Origin: Chrysemys picta bellii
Lineage: Eukaryota > Chordata > Testudines > Emydidae
Reading direction: 5' to 3'
Assembly: GCF_011386835.1 (NCBI RefSeq)
Contig: NC_088791.1
Coordinates: 128,440,943-128,504,942 of the forward strand
DNA: 64,000 nucleotides
The translations under genes and the position numbers were made by a program. The notes beneath the pieces were generated by a model. That model was not told the origin of the DNA. It was given only the letters and a program-made list of their open reading frames with translations, and searched no databases. Shown piece after piece: positions 1 to 11,213 of this stretch (position 1 is its first letter; every line of letters starts with the position of its first letter).

Positions 1-1120
1 AATGTGTCACTGTCGTTTGAGCATCGTGAATGCAATTTACCAAAAACAAGAAAACACTTCCCCAATTAGGACTCAATAATCTCTGTCCCCACACCTCTGT
101 AACACAGTCATCTTCAGGAAATCACATGTACAGGATAGTCAGCTAAGAGACTAGTTGTCACCAGAAATCCAACATCTATGGTTAGGAGAAAGTCTAAACA
201 CTCTTGCATTTCCCCCTAAAAATGACAAAATGCTGACTGATGTAGCTGTCTTAGAAGTAAATTCCAGAACTGACAGTTATAGAACTGCATCTACAATAAG
301 CTTTTTCTGAAATGTTCCTATGGTTGCTGTACAACTCCATTGGTCAGAGCATTCATCCAGACTGATCATCTAACCCTATTCAGAGAATGACATACTATTG
401 TTTCCTTAAAGGTCAGTTAAGGAACTGAAAATGAGACCATCCCCATTGACCACAACTACCTGGGCAGATCAAACGGGGAGAATCGGTCTCATTTTACTTA
501 GTTCAGACACACAATCAACTCTTAAAAACTAATATACTATAATTTTCTATCTGTGGAAAGCTTTAGCCAGCTTGGGTTGAATAAGCTATCCTTATAAGCT
601 TCAAAAATAAATAGGACTGAATAAAAAGCACATCTATTCAGACGTCTCTTTATGGAAATGGGCCCTGAACTTCATGTTCAGCAGAGCTGTGCCTGACAGA
701 GAACATGGGAGAAAAGATGGATTTTAGCCTCTTTTACATTCCTTAATACTGATGGCAGCTGTATATTGGCTTGGCCCTGGGACAATTTAGAGCAGACTAA
801 GGGTAGTGCAAAGGGTCATACTGGAGGCCAGGATTTGGCCCTTAATTTGTTAAGTGCTTTGAAATTCTTTGGGGGGAAAAGTACGATATTAATATAAATA
901 TTAGTGTTAACATCTACACTCTCTGAATGACTTTTTAAATATGAACAAGCATTTTCTGACAGCATTTTAACTGTTTTTACTCTTTATCAGTTCATATCAC
1001 TTGTACTTTTACCTATTATCATTTATTAAACTGTGATGGAAGAAAATCCCCAATAACAAAATGTTGCATTACAATTGGTCAGATATACTCATCCACATGC
1101 AATCTATTGAATGCTAACTA
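1..1120. other. Upstream flank, no gene seen
   Basis: AT-rich non-coding sequence upstream of the CpG island. I see no conserved coding motif, no splice-framed exon and no clear repeat boundary here. Confidence 0.4.
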
Positions 1121-1255
1121 AGGCTCCAATCCTGCAAAGTTACACACATGTTTAACTTTACTACAAGTAGTCCCACCCAGCACTATTCATGCACAGTGGT
1201 AAAATTAAGCATGTAAATATGTCTATGCAGGATGGAGGCCAAAGTACTCCATAAC
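1121..1255. repeat. Old palindromic interspersed repeat (AAGCAYATGCTTAA type)
   Basis: The stretch opens with a variant of 'ccaatcctgcaaagtt' and closes with its reverse complement 'tgcaggatgg'. In between are copies of the words 'catgtttaac' and 'ttaagcatgt'. Similar decayed pieces recur near 6000-6110, 45890-45980 and 60035-60135, so this is an old dispersed fold-back repeat. I cannot assign a family name. Confidence 0.5.
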
Positions 1256-1465
1256 TGAAAGAATAGGCCAACTTTTTTTCTCTTGTACACCAGTGTAAGT
1301 CCATTGAATCCAGTGAATAAAGGGAGAAAGGTGGTCAAAATACAATATTTTTCATATAGGAAAAAACAAACAAAATGCAATAATTGGAATAAATACATTG
1401 TTAAAAGTTTTTATTTGGGATACCTTTTGTCATGGATGTACAATATAATTATATGTTGTTTGCAG

Positions 1466-1582
1466 TAGCTGTGCTGGTCCCAGGATATGAGAGCGACAAG
1501 ATGGGTAATATCTTTTATTGGACCAACTTCTGTTGGTGGAAGAGACGGGCTTTTGAACTACAAAGAGCAATTCTTCACATCA
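1466..1582 (-). mobile_element. Terminal-repeat fragment of a second PLE-like family, antisense
   Basis: The segment reads 'agctgtgctggtcccagga', then 'taatatcttttattggacca', then a degenerate tail with 'cttttgaactacaaagagc'. It has the same layout as the Penelope-like terminal repeats elsewhere in the window: an 'agccgtgttagtc'-like end followed by a hairpin with an inverted GAAA-type motif. The sequence itself is different, so it is probably a separate Penelope-like or SINE family. The family call is inference. Confidence 0.45.
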
Positions 1583-1689
1583 AATCAAGCTTTTCTTCCA
1601 TTTCCAGTTGTCTAGGAGACACCATCCCATCCTTGCAGATGAGGACCTGGCCTCAGTTAGACACACCTTTGTCACTTTTCCTTTGGACT

Positions 1690-2020
1690 ACAACAATGGC
1701 ATGAAGCCTTCAGACCTTAAGTTACTCTAACTAGTACAGGATGTTGGAGCACCTTTATTCAGCAACAAGGGTTACTCCTTCACTTTCTACACTGGCTTCC
1801 CATAGAATATCATGTCAAATTCAAGGTCTCACATTTTCTCTTAAAGGGGCTCAATGGCTGGGGTCCAGGATATCTAAAAGATTGCCTAAAGCTTTGGGAG
1901 AAGGATTCTAGTCAACAACTCCATTTCTCAGGGACAGTGAAACTCTACAATAAGGGTAAAGCTGGCCTGTGAGGGAGACAGAACTTTCTTGGGGGCTAGT
2001 CTAAAATAGTCGAACAAACT
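1690..2020 (+). mobile_element. LINE remnant, C-terminal reverse-transcriptase part
   Basis: Around 1785-1895 the sequence translates to an HWLP-like segment followed by FKV and LNGWGPGYLKDC. This pattern is typical of the C-terminal end of L2/CR1-group non-LTR retrotransposon reverse transcriptases. The rest is too decayed to set ends, and no open frame spans it. Confidence 0.5.
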
Positions 2021-2678
2021 CTCATAGGAACTAAGGATAATCACAAACCTCATTGACTTTTACTCCAAGTGTAAGATGCACTTCTTTGACCTTGCTTTCT
2101 CTCATATAAACACAGCAAGGTGTACAACTAAAAACAAAAACAAAACCCTCTGAAAATAAATCACTTCAGGTTCATGCAATTCTCCCCTGGAAGAAAGAAT
2201 GAGAGAGCAAAGGAACCATATGTGACAGATGTTAGTGACATCACTTTATGGATGGCTGGAAGACACTCAGATCCTACAGTGACCAGGGCAGTATAGGAGC
2301 CTGAATAGATTAGAATAATCTTTGCTTATGACCTGCAGAGTCTGCTGGCATTACTACCTCATGTGAATGTTTCATATCTGGCCACCAAGCACCAGAAATA
2401 GAACAGGCAGGAGGATGAGAGAGAAAGAGCTCAGATTTTGTTCCCACAGAGTACACGCTGATTACATCTTTGCACTTATTTTTCCGGACTCAGCATGCCA
2501 GTTTTGTCTGCCTCTGTTAAAGTCTTTTTGGCAAATCTGTTTTGCCTTTGCTCTTCCCACTTCCTCTATGGTTTGTTTTAGGCTGATGTATGTTGTTGGG
2601 GTATGTGGTATGGCTGGAGGGGGTTGGGTGCAAGTGGGGTATGTGCATTGGTGCTTGTGCATGAGGGAGTGTGGATTA

Positions 2679-2801
2679 GGGTGACCAGGTATCCCAATTT
2701 TATAGGGCAAGTCCTGATATTCGGGGCTTTGTCTTATATAGGCGCCTAGTACCTCCACCCCCCACCCCGTCCTGATTTTTCACACTTGCTATTTGATCAT
2801 C
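2679..2801. mobile_element. Short MITE (AGGGTGACCAG type)
   Basis: It starts 'tagggtgaccaggtatccc', contains 'attttatagggcaagtcctg' and ends in a weak inverted match 'gctatttgatcatc'. The short length, imperfect inverted ends and absence of coding sequence fit a non-autonomous DNA transposon. Superfamily not determined. Confidence 0.5.
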
Positions 2802-3179
2802 ACAGTGGGGGTTGTTGGTTACATGGGATGCAGAGTGTCTGCCTGTACCAGACATTCTTTGTTTTTAAAAGTGTATGTGGGTGGGGAGTGTGTGTAAAAT
2901 AGCATGGTGGGGGGTGTTACAGTTGTTTTCTATAGGGTGGACGCTGGGCTTGGAGGAGTGTAATAGGTGTCCTGTGGGTTACGGTGGCAGTGTCGCTGTA
3001 GTTTCTGGGCTATTGCACTGTGTGCAGGTGAGCTGTGTTGTGCTGCTGGGGGGCAGTGGCGTTGGAACAATTTGTATAATGAGGGTGCTGAGGGCCATTG
3101 AACCAAGCTGTAAACCCCCTGTGTATGATGGAAACTGCTTCAAGCCAGGGGGTGCAGTGCCACTGTCTGGGGCTGTAGG

Positions 3180-4110
3180 GGTTGTCATGCTGTGGGGGTC
3201 AGGGAACCGGGGTGCTGCGGAGGAGCGGGCCTCGGGGCGGGGGCGGGTCACACCACACGGGATCTGGGCTCCCGGCCCGGGACACTCCGTCCCCTCCTCC
3301 CTCCCCCCCAGTCGCTCCCCGCGCGCAGCCAATCGCAGGCGGCCGTGGCGGGAGGTGTGTGCCAGTGCCTCATTTCCGGTACCTGTCAGCCAGCCTCCCC
3401 CGACCCAGCGCGAGACGGGCTGGGGCTGGTGGGCTCGCGCGCGCCGGGAGCGGGGACGGTTGAGAGCGCGAGCCGAACTTCGCCGCCTCCAGAACTCTGC
3501 CACCGACTGATTCGCCTCCGTGCGGCCCGGGACGTCCGAGGGGCCGGCGCCGTGGCGGGGCAGCGGCGCTCACGGTACTAGCAGGGCAGCCTGGATCGCT
3601 GGCTCGGGCTCAGGGGGCGGCCGGGCTCGCCGTCTCTCCCTCCCACGCGAGCTGCGGGCGCGAGTGTTGTGGGGCGACCGCGGCCCCTTCGCCGCCTTAG
3701 CCCTGTCCCGGGGCGGGTGTCGCGTTCTCGCCGCCCCACGGCTCGGTTGGTGTGTGCGGGGGGGCGGGGGTTGCTCTCGGTATGAACGTGGTGTTGTTCC
3801 GCGGAGACTTTGCCGTGGCCCCCGCCAGCAGCAGCCGCCGCCGCGGAGTCCCCCGGCGGTCCCAAGCCGGCCGTCCCGCAGAGGTCGGCGCGTGTCCCTA
3901 GAGGTCGATGGGCTTGGAAACGGGGACTGCTGCTTGGAGGCGCCGCAGGGGGCTCGATGCCCTGGCACCCAGGCTGCCCCTTCGTGTTGCATCCATAAGT
4001 GAATGGCTCTTCCTGGTTCGGGAGGCGCCGTGCGCACCTGGGGGAAGGTGCGGGGCTGGAGGGGCTGAGTGACTTGGCGAGGCAGGAGTCCTGTGTCCGC
4101 CGCGTGAGTA
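3180..4110 (+). promoter_or_regulatory. PPARA: CpG island, probable PPARA promoter
   Basis: This is the only long GC-rich, CpG-dense stretch of the 5' region. It is sharply bounded by AT-rich flanks and has repeated GC boxes (for example 'ggggcgggggcggg' near 3233 and 'ggggcggg' near 3710). No TATA box is obvious. It lies upstream of and in the same direction as the PPARA coding exons with no other gene between, so I read it as the PPARA promoter. Open frames on both strands here are GC artefacts. Confidence 0.7.
3420..4103 (+). other. PPARA: Candidate non-coding first exon of PPARA
   Basis: Vertebrate PPARA genes start with one or more 5' untranslated exons inside a CpG island. A good splice donor, GTGAGT, lies at 4104-4109 at the downstream edge of the island, so an exon ending at 4103 is plausible. 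The transcription start is not visible in the sequence and 3420 is only indicative. Other GT sites exist in the island, and further untranslated exons may lie in the following 36 kb. Confidence 0.4.
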
Positions 4111-6117
4111 GGTGGGGGGTCGGCGGGTCCTTGCCCTACATGTGCAACGTCAGCCTTAGCTGCTGCTAAACCCTGGGCCTGCTCCGGTGGTTTGACAAGA
4201 AAAACGTGTCCCCTGCTACCTGCGGGGCTGTCTGAGGGCTTAACAGGTGAAGAGGGGCAGTGGAAGTAGGCATTAAGGGGCTTGACTTAATCGTCAGGCT
4301 CCAGCTTGTCCTACGGCTGCTCAATATCTCCCCAGGGGGAGAGGAGTTGGGCAGGATATGTCAAGTGGGATTATTTGGAATTAAGGTACTTGGGACCTCC
4401 ATAGTACTCCAAGCCGCTGTCTGAATCCTGTGCACGTAAGGAAGCGTGCAAAAAGTTGTTTAAAAAAAAAAATCTGTGCATGCGAGTTAGAGAATGTATG
4501 TAGAATTTTTTCTTTTTCAATTTTTATTAGTAACTAAATGTTTATGCTATATATGGGATTGGAGCATATCAACCAGCAGGAACAGTTCTGGTAAAATGTA
4601 GGGAGCTTCAGTCTGAGTTTGGAAGGTATTTTGCCATCCTCTGGAGACCACTGTCACACAAGGGTGCCAATTGTGGCTTTTGTGATATTTCTGCTAGTAA
4701 ACTTGTTGATTTGCCTAAATAAGCCACCAAATAGCCATCAAATGTTAGTGACTTTTAATACAGCCATATGGCCACTTCGATTTTGTGAGGATGAAAGTCT
4801 GAAACCAACCTTGGTCTCTTGCTAGCATTGTTTGAGAGCACTGCACAGGCAGCATGCTTGCCCTCTCCATGTAGGGAAGGAATACTTGAGGTAGTCACTT
4901 AAAGAGAAAAAAAAAAAAAGAGAGAGAGAGAGTGTTGCCAAGCAGCTGATGCCCTGAATTGCAATAATCACATCCTCTGTAATCCAATGGAGTAGGGATT
5001 TTTGATTTCAGGATTTGCATGGTCAAATAGGTTAAGTTTTTATTTCCCTCTTCTATGTTACATTAGCTGCAAAATGCCCCCTTTTTCTTAAAAGGAGCTA
5101 TGAAGTTTAAGGAATGGTGCAGTGGCTGTGTTCCATTTGTGATTTCATATTGTCATGTTTTAATGTTTTCTGGCTGTCTGAGTGGTGCTATGAATGTTAT
5201 AACTGGTATGTGCCATAAATATAAAATATGTTGTTTTCTAGCAGAATAGCAGACAATCCTAGGAGCAAGCCATTTCCAGTTTCTTCTGGAGAGTGGTTTA
5301 CAGTGATCTCAGGATGAGATGGTGTGTGATTCCAGAAAAATCCCTTTCCTACAAAATTTCAACACTTGGAATACTTTTATTTTTCAGTTGCTTTCTCCTT
5401 TCACTTTCCTGCTGAGACTTGAGTTCAAGATTCTTTTTCCCATTCAAAAGAAACGTCTGTTGCAAGGAAAACATAGAACCCTTAACTTGTCTTGGCAGGT
5501 ATAAGGATTGAGTTACAAATATTTTATGTTAAAAGGTGCTTATAATTTAAATGAAAACATTTTTATTAATAATTTGGTATTTTACATATTTTAAATTTAA
5601 TCTTCAAGCAGCTTTTGCAAGTCACCTTTAAAGGCTCAGTTTCAATTTGTTTTCCCCTTTGGGTTGGGTGGATAAGGGAGTGGATTTAATCAAGTCATTA
5701 TTTACTTTAATATAATCTTTCGTGGGTGGGAGTGTGTGTTTTTAACAGGTATTATAAAGTGTGTGAAAATTAAAAAAAACCCTATCTTAGGGGTGTGACT
5801 GGTATTCCAAAGGTCTATTATAAAAACAGAATGTGTGTGTGTGTGTGTGTGTGTGCGCAAGCTACTAGTGTGGTTACGTATAATCTTTAGTACTGAAGAA
5901 AGATGCTTAATGTTGGTGTAAGCATTTTTGGTTGGTAATAGATAAATAGCAGAATGCCACAAGGATTTCGTTAAGGAAGGTTTTGATTGCCTTATTGGAC
6001 AACCAGAATGCTAGTGGGTCTTGACAGGCTTATGTAGTCCCATTGATTTCATTGGGACCACTCATATAAATATAAACACATGCATAAGTAGCATTACCAA
6101 CCTCAAGCATTAAGAAG
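4111..6117. other. PPARA: Intron sequence with microsatellites, no gene seen
   Basis: AT-rich presumed first-intron sequence. It contains an A-run and (GA)n tract near 4903-4932 and a (TG)n tract at 5832-5855. A decayed palindromic repeat of the 1121 type is near 6000-6110. No exon-like segment was recognised. Confidence 0.5.
5832..5855. repeat. (TG)12 microsatellite
   Basis: Uninterrupted TG dinucleotides are visible directly. A shorter (GT)n lies at 13721-13736 and another at 32094-32114. Confidence 0.95.
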
Positions 6118-6820
6118 TTACTCCGGTGGGAATTCTGCACCACTGTGCAATGCAGAATTTTGCAGAAATTAATGTGAGGTGTGCAGTTTCCTTTTCCCCC
6201 CACAGAAGTGAGCTGCAGAGATGTTGGCTGCCAGTAGAGGCTGCTGGACCTGGCAGAGCCCAGATTGCAAATAGAAGACAAGGCTGTGGGGAGGGGTAGG
6301 GAACTGGAGGGTTCCCAGTAGCTGCAGTTCCCAGCATGCTCTGAAGGAAGGAGGCAGTGGCGTGCAGGAAACTCTGTTCAATCCTGGGACCCAGCATCAG
6401 GATGTTTCTCCCTCTGAATCCCTGGGCTCTAGAAGGGTAGGGCCTATGAGTGTCTGGGCTGTGACGGGGCACGCAGCTGGGTCTGGGGGGCAGGGGCTGT
6501 GTGAGTGTCTGGGCTGGGGGTGTGGGGGCTGTGGGAGAGAGGGGTGTGAGTGTCTGGCCCCCAGCTGGGCTCTGAGGGAAAGGAGGCAGAGAAGCAGGAA
6601 CTGGGTTGTCATAGGGGTTTCTTTAATTATCTACTCCTGGGAGAATTTTATGTGTCTGTATTGTTACTTGCTGACAGGTATTTTGAAAAAAATTACCAAA
6701 ATAATTGAAAGTGGCGTGATTATATAGTGTTGTTTTGACAAATAAAATTTGCAGAATTTTAAAATCTTGTGCGCAGAATTTTTAATTTTTTGGTGCAGAA
6801 TTCCCCCAGGGGTAATAAGT
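6118..6820. mobile_element. DNA transposon-like element with GGGAATTCTGCACCA inverted ends
   Basis: The left end reads 'ctccggtgggaattctgcac'. The right end, reverse complemented, reads 'cccctgggggaattctgcac', giving long inverted termini that continue with 'gcagaattt' words. The interior (6360-6600) is GC-rich filler with no transposase, so it is non-autonomous. The flanks share a TTA/TAA-like trinucleotide, which is too little to fix the superfamily. Confidence 0.6.
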
Positions 6821-7164
6821 CATGTGATATTTTTAAATGATATTTTTAATTTCAATGTTTTTGAGGTTTGCTATGGTTCACTCAGTTCATGTCTTCAGAT
6901 TTTTACCTGTAACCATGAGGTTTAGAGACTGGGGATTTCTATAATCACTTGACTCCAGGATCTCAGGCTTTATAAAAATACCAAATATCATGAGATTCTC
7001 AATAAAACTGCAAGAGTTGACAATACTATAAAGTGATTAAGGCTTCAATGTTGTAGTTATTTAAAATACTAGAGGAAACTAGGTATATGTTCTCCAGCAA
7101 GCAGATGAAGTATATCTGATTGAGGTCTGCAAAAGTATGAAGAATCTGTGAAAAGATACACTCA

Positions 7165-7743
7165 AGGATCTACAACCTATCCTGAAGGACGATCCCTCAC
7201 TCTCACAGACCTTGGGAGACAGGCCAGTCCTTACAGGCAGCCCCCCCAACCTGAAGCAAATACTCATCAGCAACTACAGACCACACAACAAAAACACCAA
7301 CCCAGGAACCAAACCCAGCTACAAACCCCGGTGCCAACTCTGTCCACATACTGTATCTATTCAAGGGACACCATCATAGGACCTAACCACATCAGCTACA
7401 CAATCCGGGGCTCATTCACCTGCACATCTACCAATGTGATATATGCCATCATGTGCCAGCAATGCTCCTCTGCCATGTATATTGGCCAAACCGTCAGTCT
7501 CTACGCAAAAGAATAAATCGACACAAATCTGACATCAGGAATCATAACATTCAAAAACCAGTAGAACACTTCAGTCTCTCTGGCCATTCAATAACAGACC
7601 TCAAAAAGGCAATTCTTCAACAACAAAAATTCAAAAACAGACTCCAACGTGAAGCTGCAGAACTGGAATTAGTTTACAAACTAGATACCATCAGATTAGG
7701 CCTGAATAAAGACTGGGAGTGGTTGAGTCATTACAAAACCTAA
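7165..7743 (+). pseudogene. PLE GIY-YIG endonuclease, frameshifted fragment
   Basis: Translation gives the PLE C-terminal region: a CxxC segment, IYAIMCQQC, MYIGQT, RINRHKSDIRN and the closing DWEWLSHYK motif. In PLEs this GIY-YIG domain nicks target DNA to prime reverse transcription. The frame breaks near 7490, between the YIGQT box and the following LRKRIN box, so two overlapping frames (7148-7516 and 7453-7743) are needed to cover it. The RT is absent. It is a dead fragment. Confidence 0.8.
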
Positions 7744-7954
7744 ACTTAAGTTCCCCAATACTAATTTCTCCCTACTGTTATTCACACCTTCTTGTCAGTT
7801 GGTATGGACCACTCTCTTACCACTTCAAAAGTTATTTTTCCTCCCTTGGTAGCCTGCTGTTAATTGATTTATCTTGTTAGACTGACCTAACACTTGATAA
7901 AACAACCCCCATCCTTTCATGTATTTATACCTGCTTCTGTATTTTTTACTTCGT

Positions 7955-7994
7955 GCATCTGATGAAGTGGGTTCTAGCCCACGAAAGCTTATGC
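7955..7994 (+). other. Hammerhead-ribozyme-like motif in PLE terminal repeat (copy 1)
   Basis: In order: GCAT (7955-7958), CTGATGA (7959-7965), an extra A, helix GTGGG/CCCAC around a 6-nt loop (7967-7982), GAAA (7983-7986), GCTT, and ATGC (7991-7994), which complements the first GCAT. This is the order of a type I hammerhead with a very short helix III. The extra A after CTGATGA departs from the canonical core. Hammerhead motifs are known in PLE terminal repeats; activity of this copy is not shown. Confidence 0.5.
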
Positions 7995-8087
7995 CCAAAT
8001 AAATTTGTTAGTCTCTAAGGTGCCACATGGACTCCTCGTGTTTTTTTTGCTGTTACAGACTAACACGGCTACCACTGAAACTACAAG

Positions 8088-9815
8088 TACTTTTCCCTGC
8101 TTAAGTCATTTTGTAAATTCTGAGATTATTGAAGAAAAAAATACCCTAAAGTGCGACTATTTTGATTTTATTTATTTATTTATCTTAAAGAAAAAACACC
8201 AACAGTCCAGAATTTATGAAGAGCTCTACAGTAACCAGTCTGCACATGAAATGGAAGGGGAACAGATTATGGCAGCTGATTTCTGTTTCAATCTTCCAAG
8301 TGGTTGCTATAAACAGTGAGTAAAATCTATTCTTATAAATTATGAGAACTACCTTAACAGCATCCTTTGAAGGTTTAAGGGAGAAAACAGTTGAGGAAGA
8401 ATTTATGTACAAAGTAGTTAACATGTATAATCAGTTTACAAGGGAAGAAATATGAGCAAGAAATGTAAATAAATAGTTGAAGGGTGAAAAGGAGGTGAAT
8501 GAATGTAAATAGATATTCTGGCTTCCTTATACCTGTTGCTGTGCAATTCTTTATTTTCCTCTGCAGAAGTAAGGTAAATGCTTGGTTTTTGTGAAACTCT
8601 GAATGTGTTTAATTTTTTATTAAATCAACTAGAATTGAGGACCTCATGGTATCAAGTCTATAAAATGAAATTTTAAGTCTGTGGGTCTGATCTGACAGAA
8701 CGCTGAACACCTTTTTAGTGAAAGTGCTCTGCCCTCTTCAGGATAGAGCCCTACATCACCACTTTTATTAAAAATATTAAATATGAATTTGGCTTTTTAT
8801 TTATTTTTTTAAATACATGTTAGGTGTACTGTAGTTTGTAGTGTAAAAATATTCTACATTGAAGTATTGCCAGACCTGATTCTGCTTCTTCATACCAGAT
8901 TTAATAATTTCTGCTTATGTAATATTTGATATAAAAGTGTTTTTTATAAATTTTTAAAAATCTCTTTGGAAATCTCACTGTTGTGTTCGGTTAGTGTCTC
9001 TGATAATAGACCTAGGTGTAGGGTAATATTTGTTATTTGAATGTTTGTGTTTTTAATATGTACGTAAATGAGTTGTGGAAAGAGAGCCATTCTGACATCT
9101 CCATTAACTTGGAGGTCAAAAGATTAGAAGTGGAATCTGTTAATATAGGAATAGTACACAAAGTTGGACTTGATTTAAACTAATTGTTATGAGTTCAAAT
9201 CTGTTTTATGTTATGCCTGTGGAAATGTTAACAATATGGAATAGCTTTCAAAATACTTGTGCATCAAGCTATGAATTCCCATACAAATGATAATACAAAC
9301 TACAGAGCCAGGGATCTGTAACTGAATGAACTGATGTTTGAGTTTATATTTTAAGTCCGAATGGGAAGCTTAGAAAATACATTCCCTGCCGTAAGGAGTT
9401 CACAATGTAAAATTATCACATTGCAGTTAAAAGTTGCTGAGCTGTGATGGCAATTGGAAATTTTGAGTGTGGGTAGGCTGCGTAGGCAGATGGCTCCAGC
9501 CTGCTGAAACACACAAGGAAGCCAGCGTGTACTTCCTTTAATAAAGGATCAGTAATATTCGCCTACTGGTAACGTGGTAAGAGAGAGAATAATAATTGCT
9601 GTATTATATGCAAATGAGCCAATTATAGAGTAAGTTCTTACAAAACTCATCTGAGGTACAGTTTATTAATCATTTTACTTGCTTTGGTGAGTGGGAACTC
9701 TCATGAATAGTCCCAGTGGCATCAGTGGGACTTCTTGCTTTGTAAGGATAACCTAAATGATTTGGATTGAAAATAAAAATTGATAATTTTGAAGTGACTT
9801 ATAGTATATGGATAG
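8088..9815. other. PPARA: Intron sequence, nothing recognised
   Basis: AT-rich, non-coding. No conserved exon, inverted repeat or mobile-element end was recognised on either strand. Confidence 0.4.
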
Positions 9816-9819
9816 GTCT

Positions 9820-9935
9820 TTGGGCAGGAACAGTCTTCTTGTTGTGTATGTCTGTACAGTGCCTAGCGCAGTAATACTGTTATTGTTGATATGGGGTCGC
9901 TAGGTGTTACCCCAATAAAAATGATTATAATATTT
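9820..9935 (+). repeat. Old interspersed repeat (LINE/SINE 3' end-like)
   Basis: It contains 'gtacagtgcctagcgcagta', then 'ggggtcgctaggtgttacc' and 'caataaaaatgattataata'. That word order is common in old amniote interspersed repeats that end in an AT-rich tail. Family not assigned. Confidence 0.4.
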
Positions 9936-9937
9936 AG

Positions 9938-10136
9938 GGTACACCTCTACCCCAATATAACGCGACACGATATAACATGAATTCGGATATAACGCGGTAA
10001 AGCAGTGCTCCGGGGGGCAGGGCTGCACTCTCCTGCGGATCAAAGCAAGTTCGATATAATGCGGTTTCACCTATAACGCAGTAAGATTTTTTTTGGCTCC
10101 CGAGGACAGCGTTATATCGGGGTAGAGGTGTATATG
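9938..10136. mobile_element. MITE with CACCTCTACCCC inverted ends, TA target site
   Basis: The left end 'cacctctaccccaatataac' and the reverse complement of the right end 'cacctctaccccgatataac' match except one base. Both are flanked by TA. The roughly 200-bp interior is non-coding and is itself full of 'gatataacgcgg' words. TA duplication and inverted ends fit a non-autonomous Tc1/mariner-superfamily (possibly pogo/Tigger) element. Confidence 0.7.
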
Positions 10137-10909
10137 ACTGTAGAGTTACATTGGAATTTCTTCGCTCATCTAACATGAAAAGAGCACCTAAACTTATTTT
10201 TAGAGTGGTTTTTTAGATAGCTTTCCCAGTTAATAGACAATTCTGTGTAGCTAGCAGTCTGCTGAAGGAAAACTACCCATTTGCAATCTAGGAAGCCGAT
10301 AGTTCTCATGGTCAGAAATACTTCTCTCCATTATCCAATGAAGTTTTTAATTACAGTTGACACTTCTCAGCCTCCTGCTGGTGTTTAAAATCTTGCTGAA
10401 ATTGTATCAGTTTATGGCATTGAAGTCATAATGCAGGCCTGTATTACAAATCAAGCTTTTCTCTCCTGCTTCCAGGAGAAGTGCTTCCTGCCATGGTTGG
10501 GATGCAGAATGCTACAAATAAATTGAAGAATCACACTGATTCTGCTGTGTGTATGTATGGGGAGAGCAGGGAGGGTGCAGGCTTGGAAGAGATTGCCCAT
10601 GAAGCTGTGTTCAGTGGATTTCTTTACAACAGCTGGGATGAATGTTCCATTAAGTGAGTCCACTAGTGACTAGTCAGCCTTCTCCAATATAAAGGCACTG
10701 TAATTGTGTGGTTGTCCTGCCAGGGAAGATTCCAAACGCTGTGTAAATCCACTTCAAAAATCTCATTTGCTTGAGATTTGTAAGGATAGATGGGATTTGG
10801 CACTTGATGCAGGTGTGAAAAGGATCTATCTAATCTAGCTATCTTTAAAAAAATGTTTGAATATTGGACACTTTAGGATTTATTAAATAAGGTTGAAAAC
10901 TGGCTTCCA

Positions 10910-11213
10910 GTCTTATACCCGGTCCCCACTAAGCCCCCACTTCGGACTAAGGTACGCAAATTCAGCTACGTTAATAACGTAGCTGAATTCGAAGTACCTT
11001 AGTCCAAACTTACCACGGGTCCAGACGTGGCAGGGAGGCTCCCCCGTCGATGCCGCGTACTCCTCTCGCCGAGCTGGAGTACTGGCGTCGACGGCGAGCA
11101 CTTCCGGGATCGATCCGGGATTGATTTATCGCGTCTAAACCAGACGCGATAAATCGATCCCAGAACATCGATTGCCTGCCGCCGGACCCTCCGGTAAGTG
11201 TAGATGTACCCTT
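10910..11213. mobile_element. Fold-back MITE with two perfect palindromes
   Basis: The unit runs from 'cccggtccccactaagcccc' to 'gtaagtgtagatgtaccc'. Inside is a perfect palindrome centred on 'agctacgttaataacgtagct' (about 10962-10990). A second is built from 'tttatcgcgtct' and 'agacgcgataaa' (about 11126-11152). It is GC- and CpG-rich against AT-rich flanks and non-coding. Superfamily unclear. Confidence 0.6.

Larger units (their letters stand above)
7165..8087 (+). mobile_element. Penelope-like element, 5'-truncated copy (PLE-1)
   Basis: From about 7165 the sequence aligns with the interior of the complete PLE at 57158-59873. It runs through the GIY-YIG endonuclease coding end, the 3' untranslated part and the terminal repeat, and ends 'gactaacacggctaccactg'. 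All of the reverse transcriptase is missing, as expected for a 5'-truncated retro-insertion. A possible short duplication 'gaaacta' at about 7074-7080 and just after the 3' end could mark the insertion, but it is weak. Confidence 0.8.

Noticed and set aside
2875..4037. Several long open frames on both strands in the CpG island
   Set aside because: They overlap in all frames, are Arg/Gly/Pro-rich and carry no family motif. This is what random GC-rich sequence gives.
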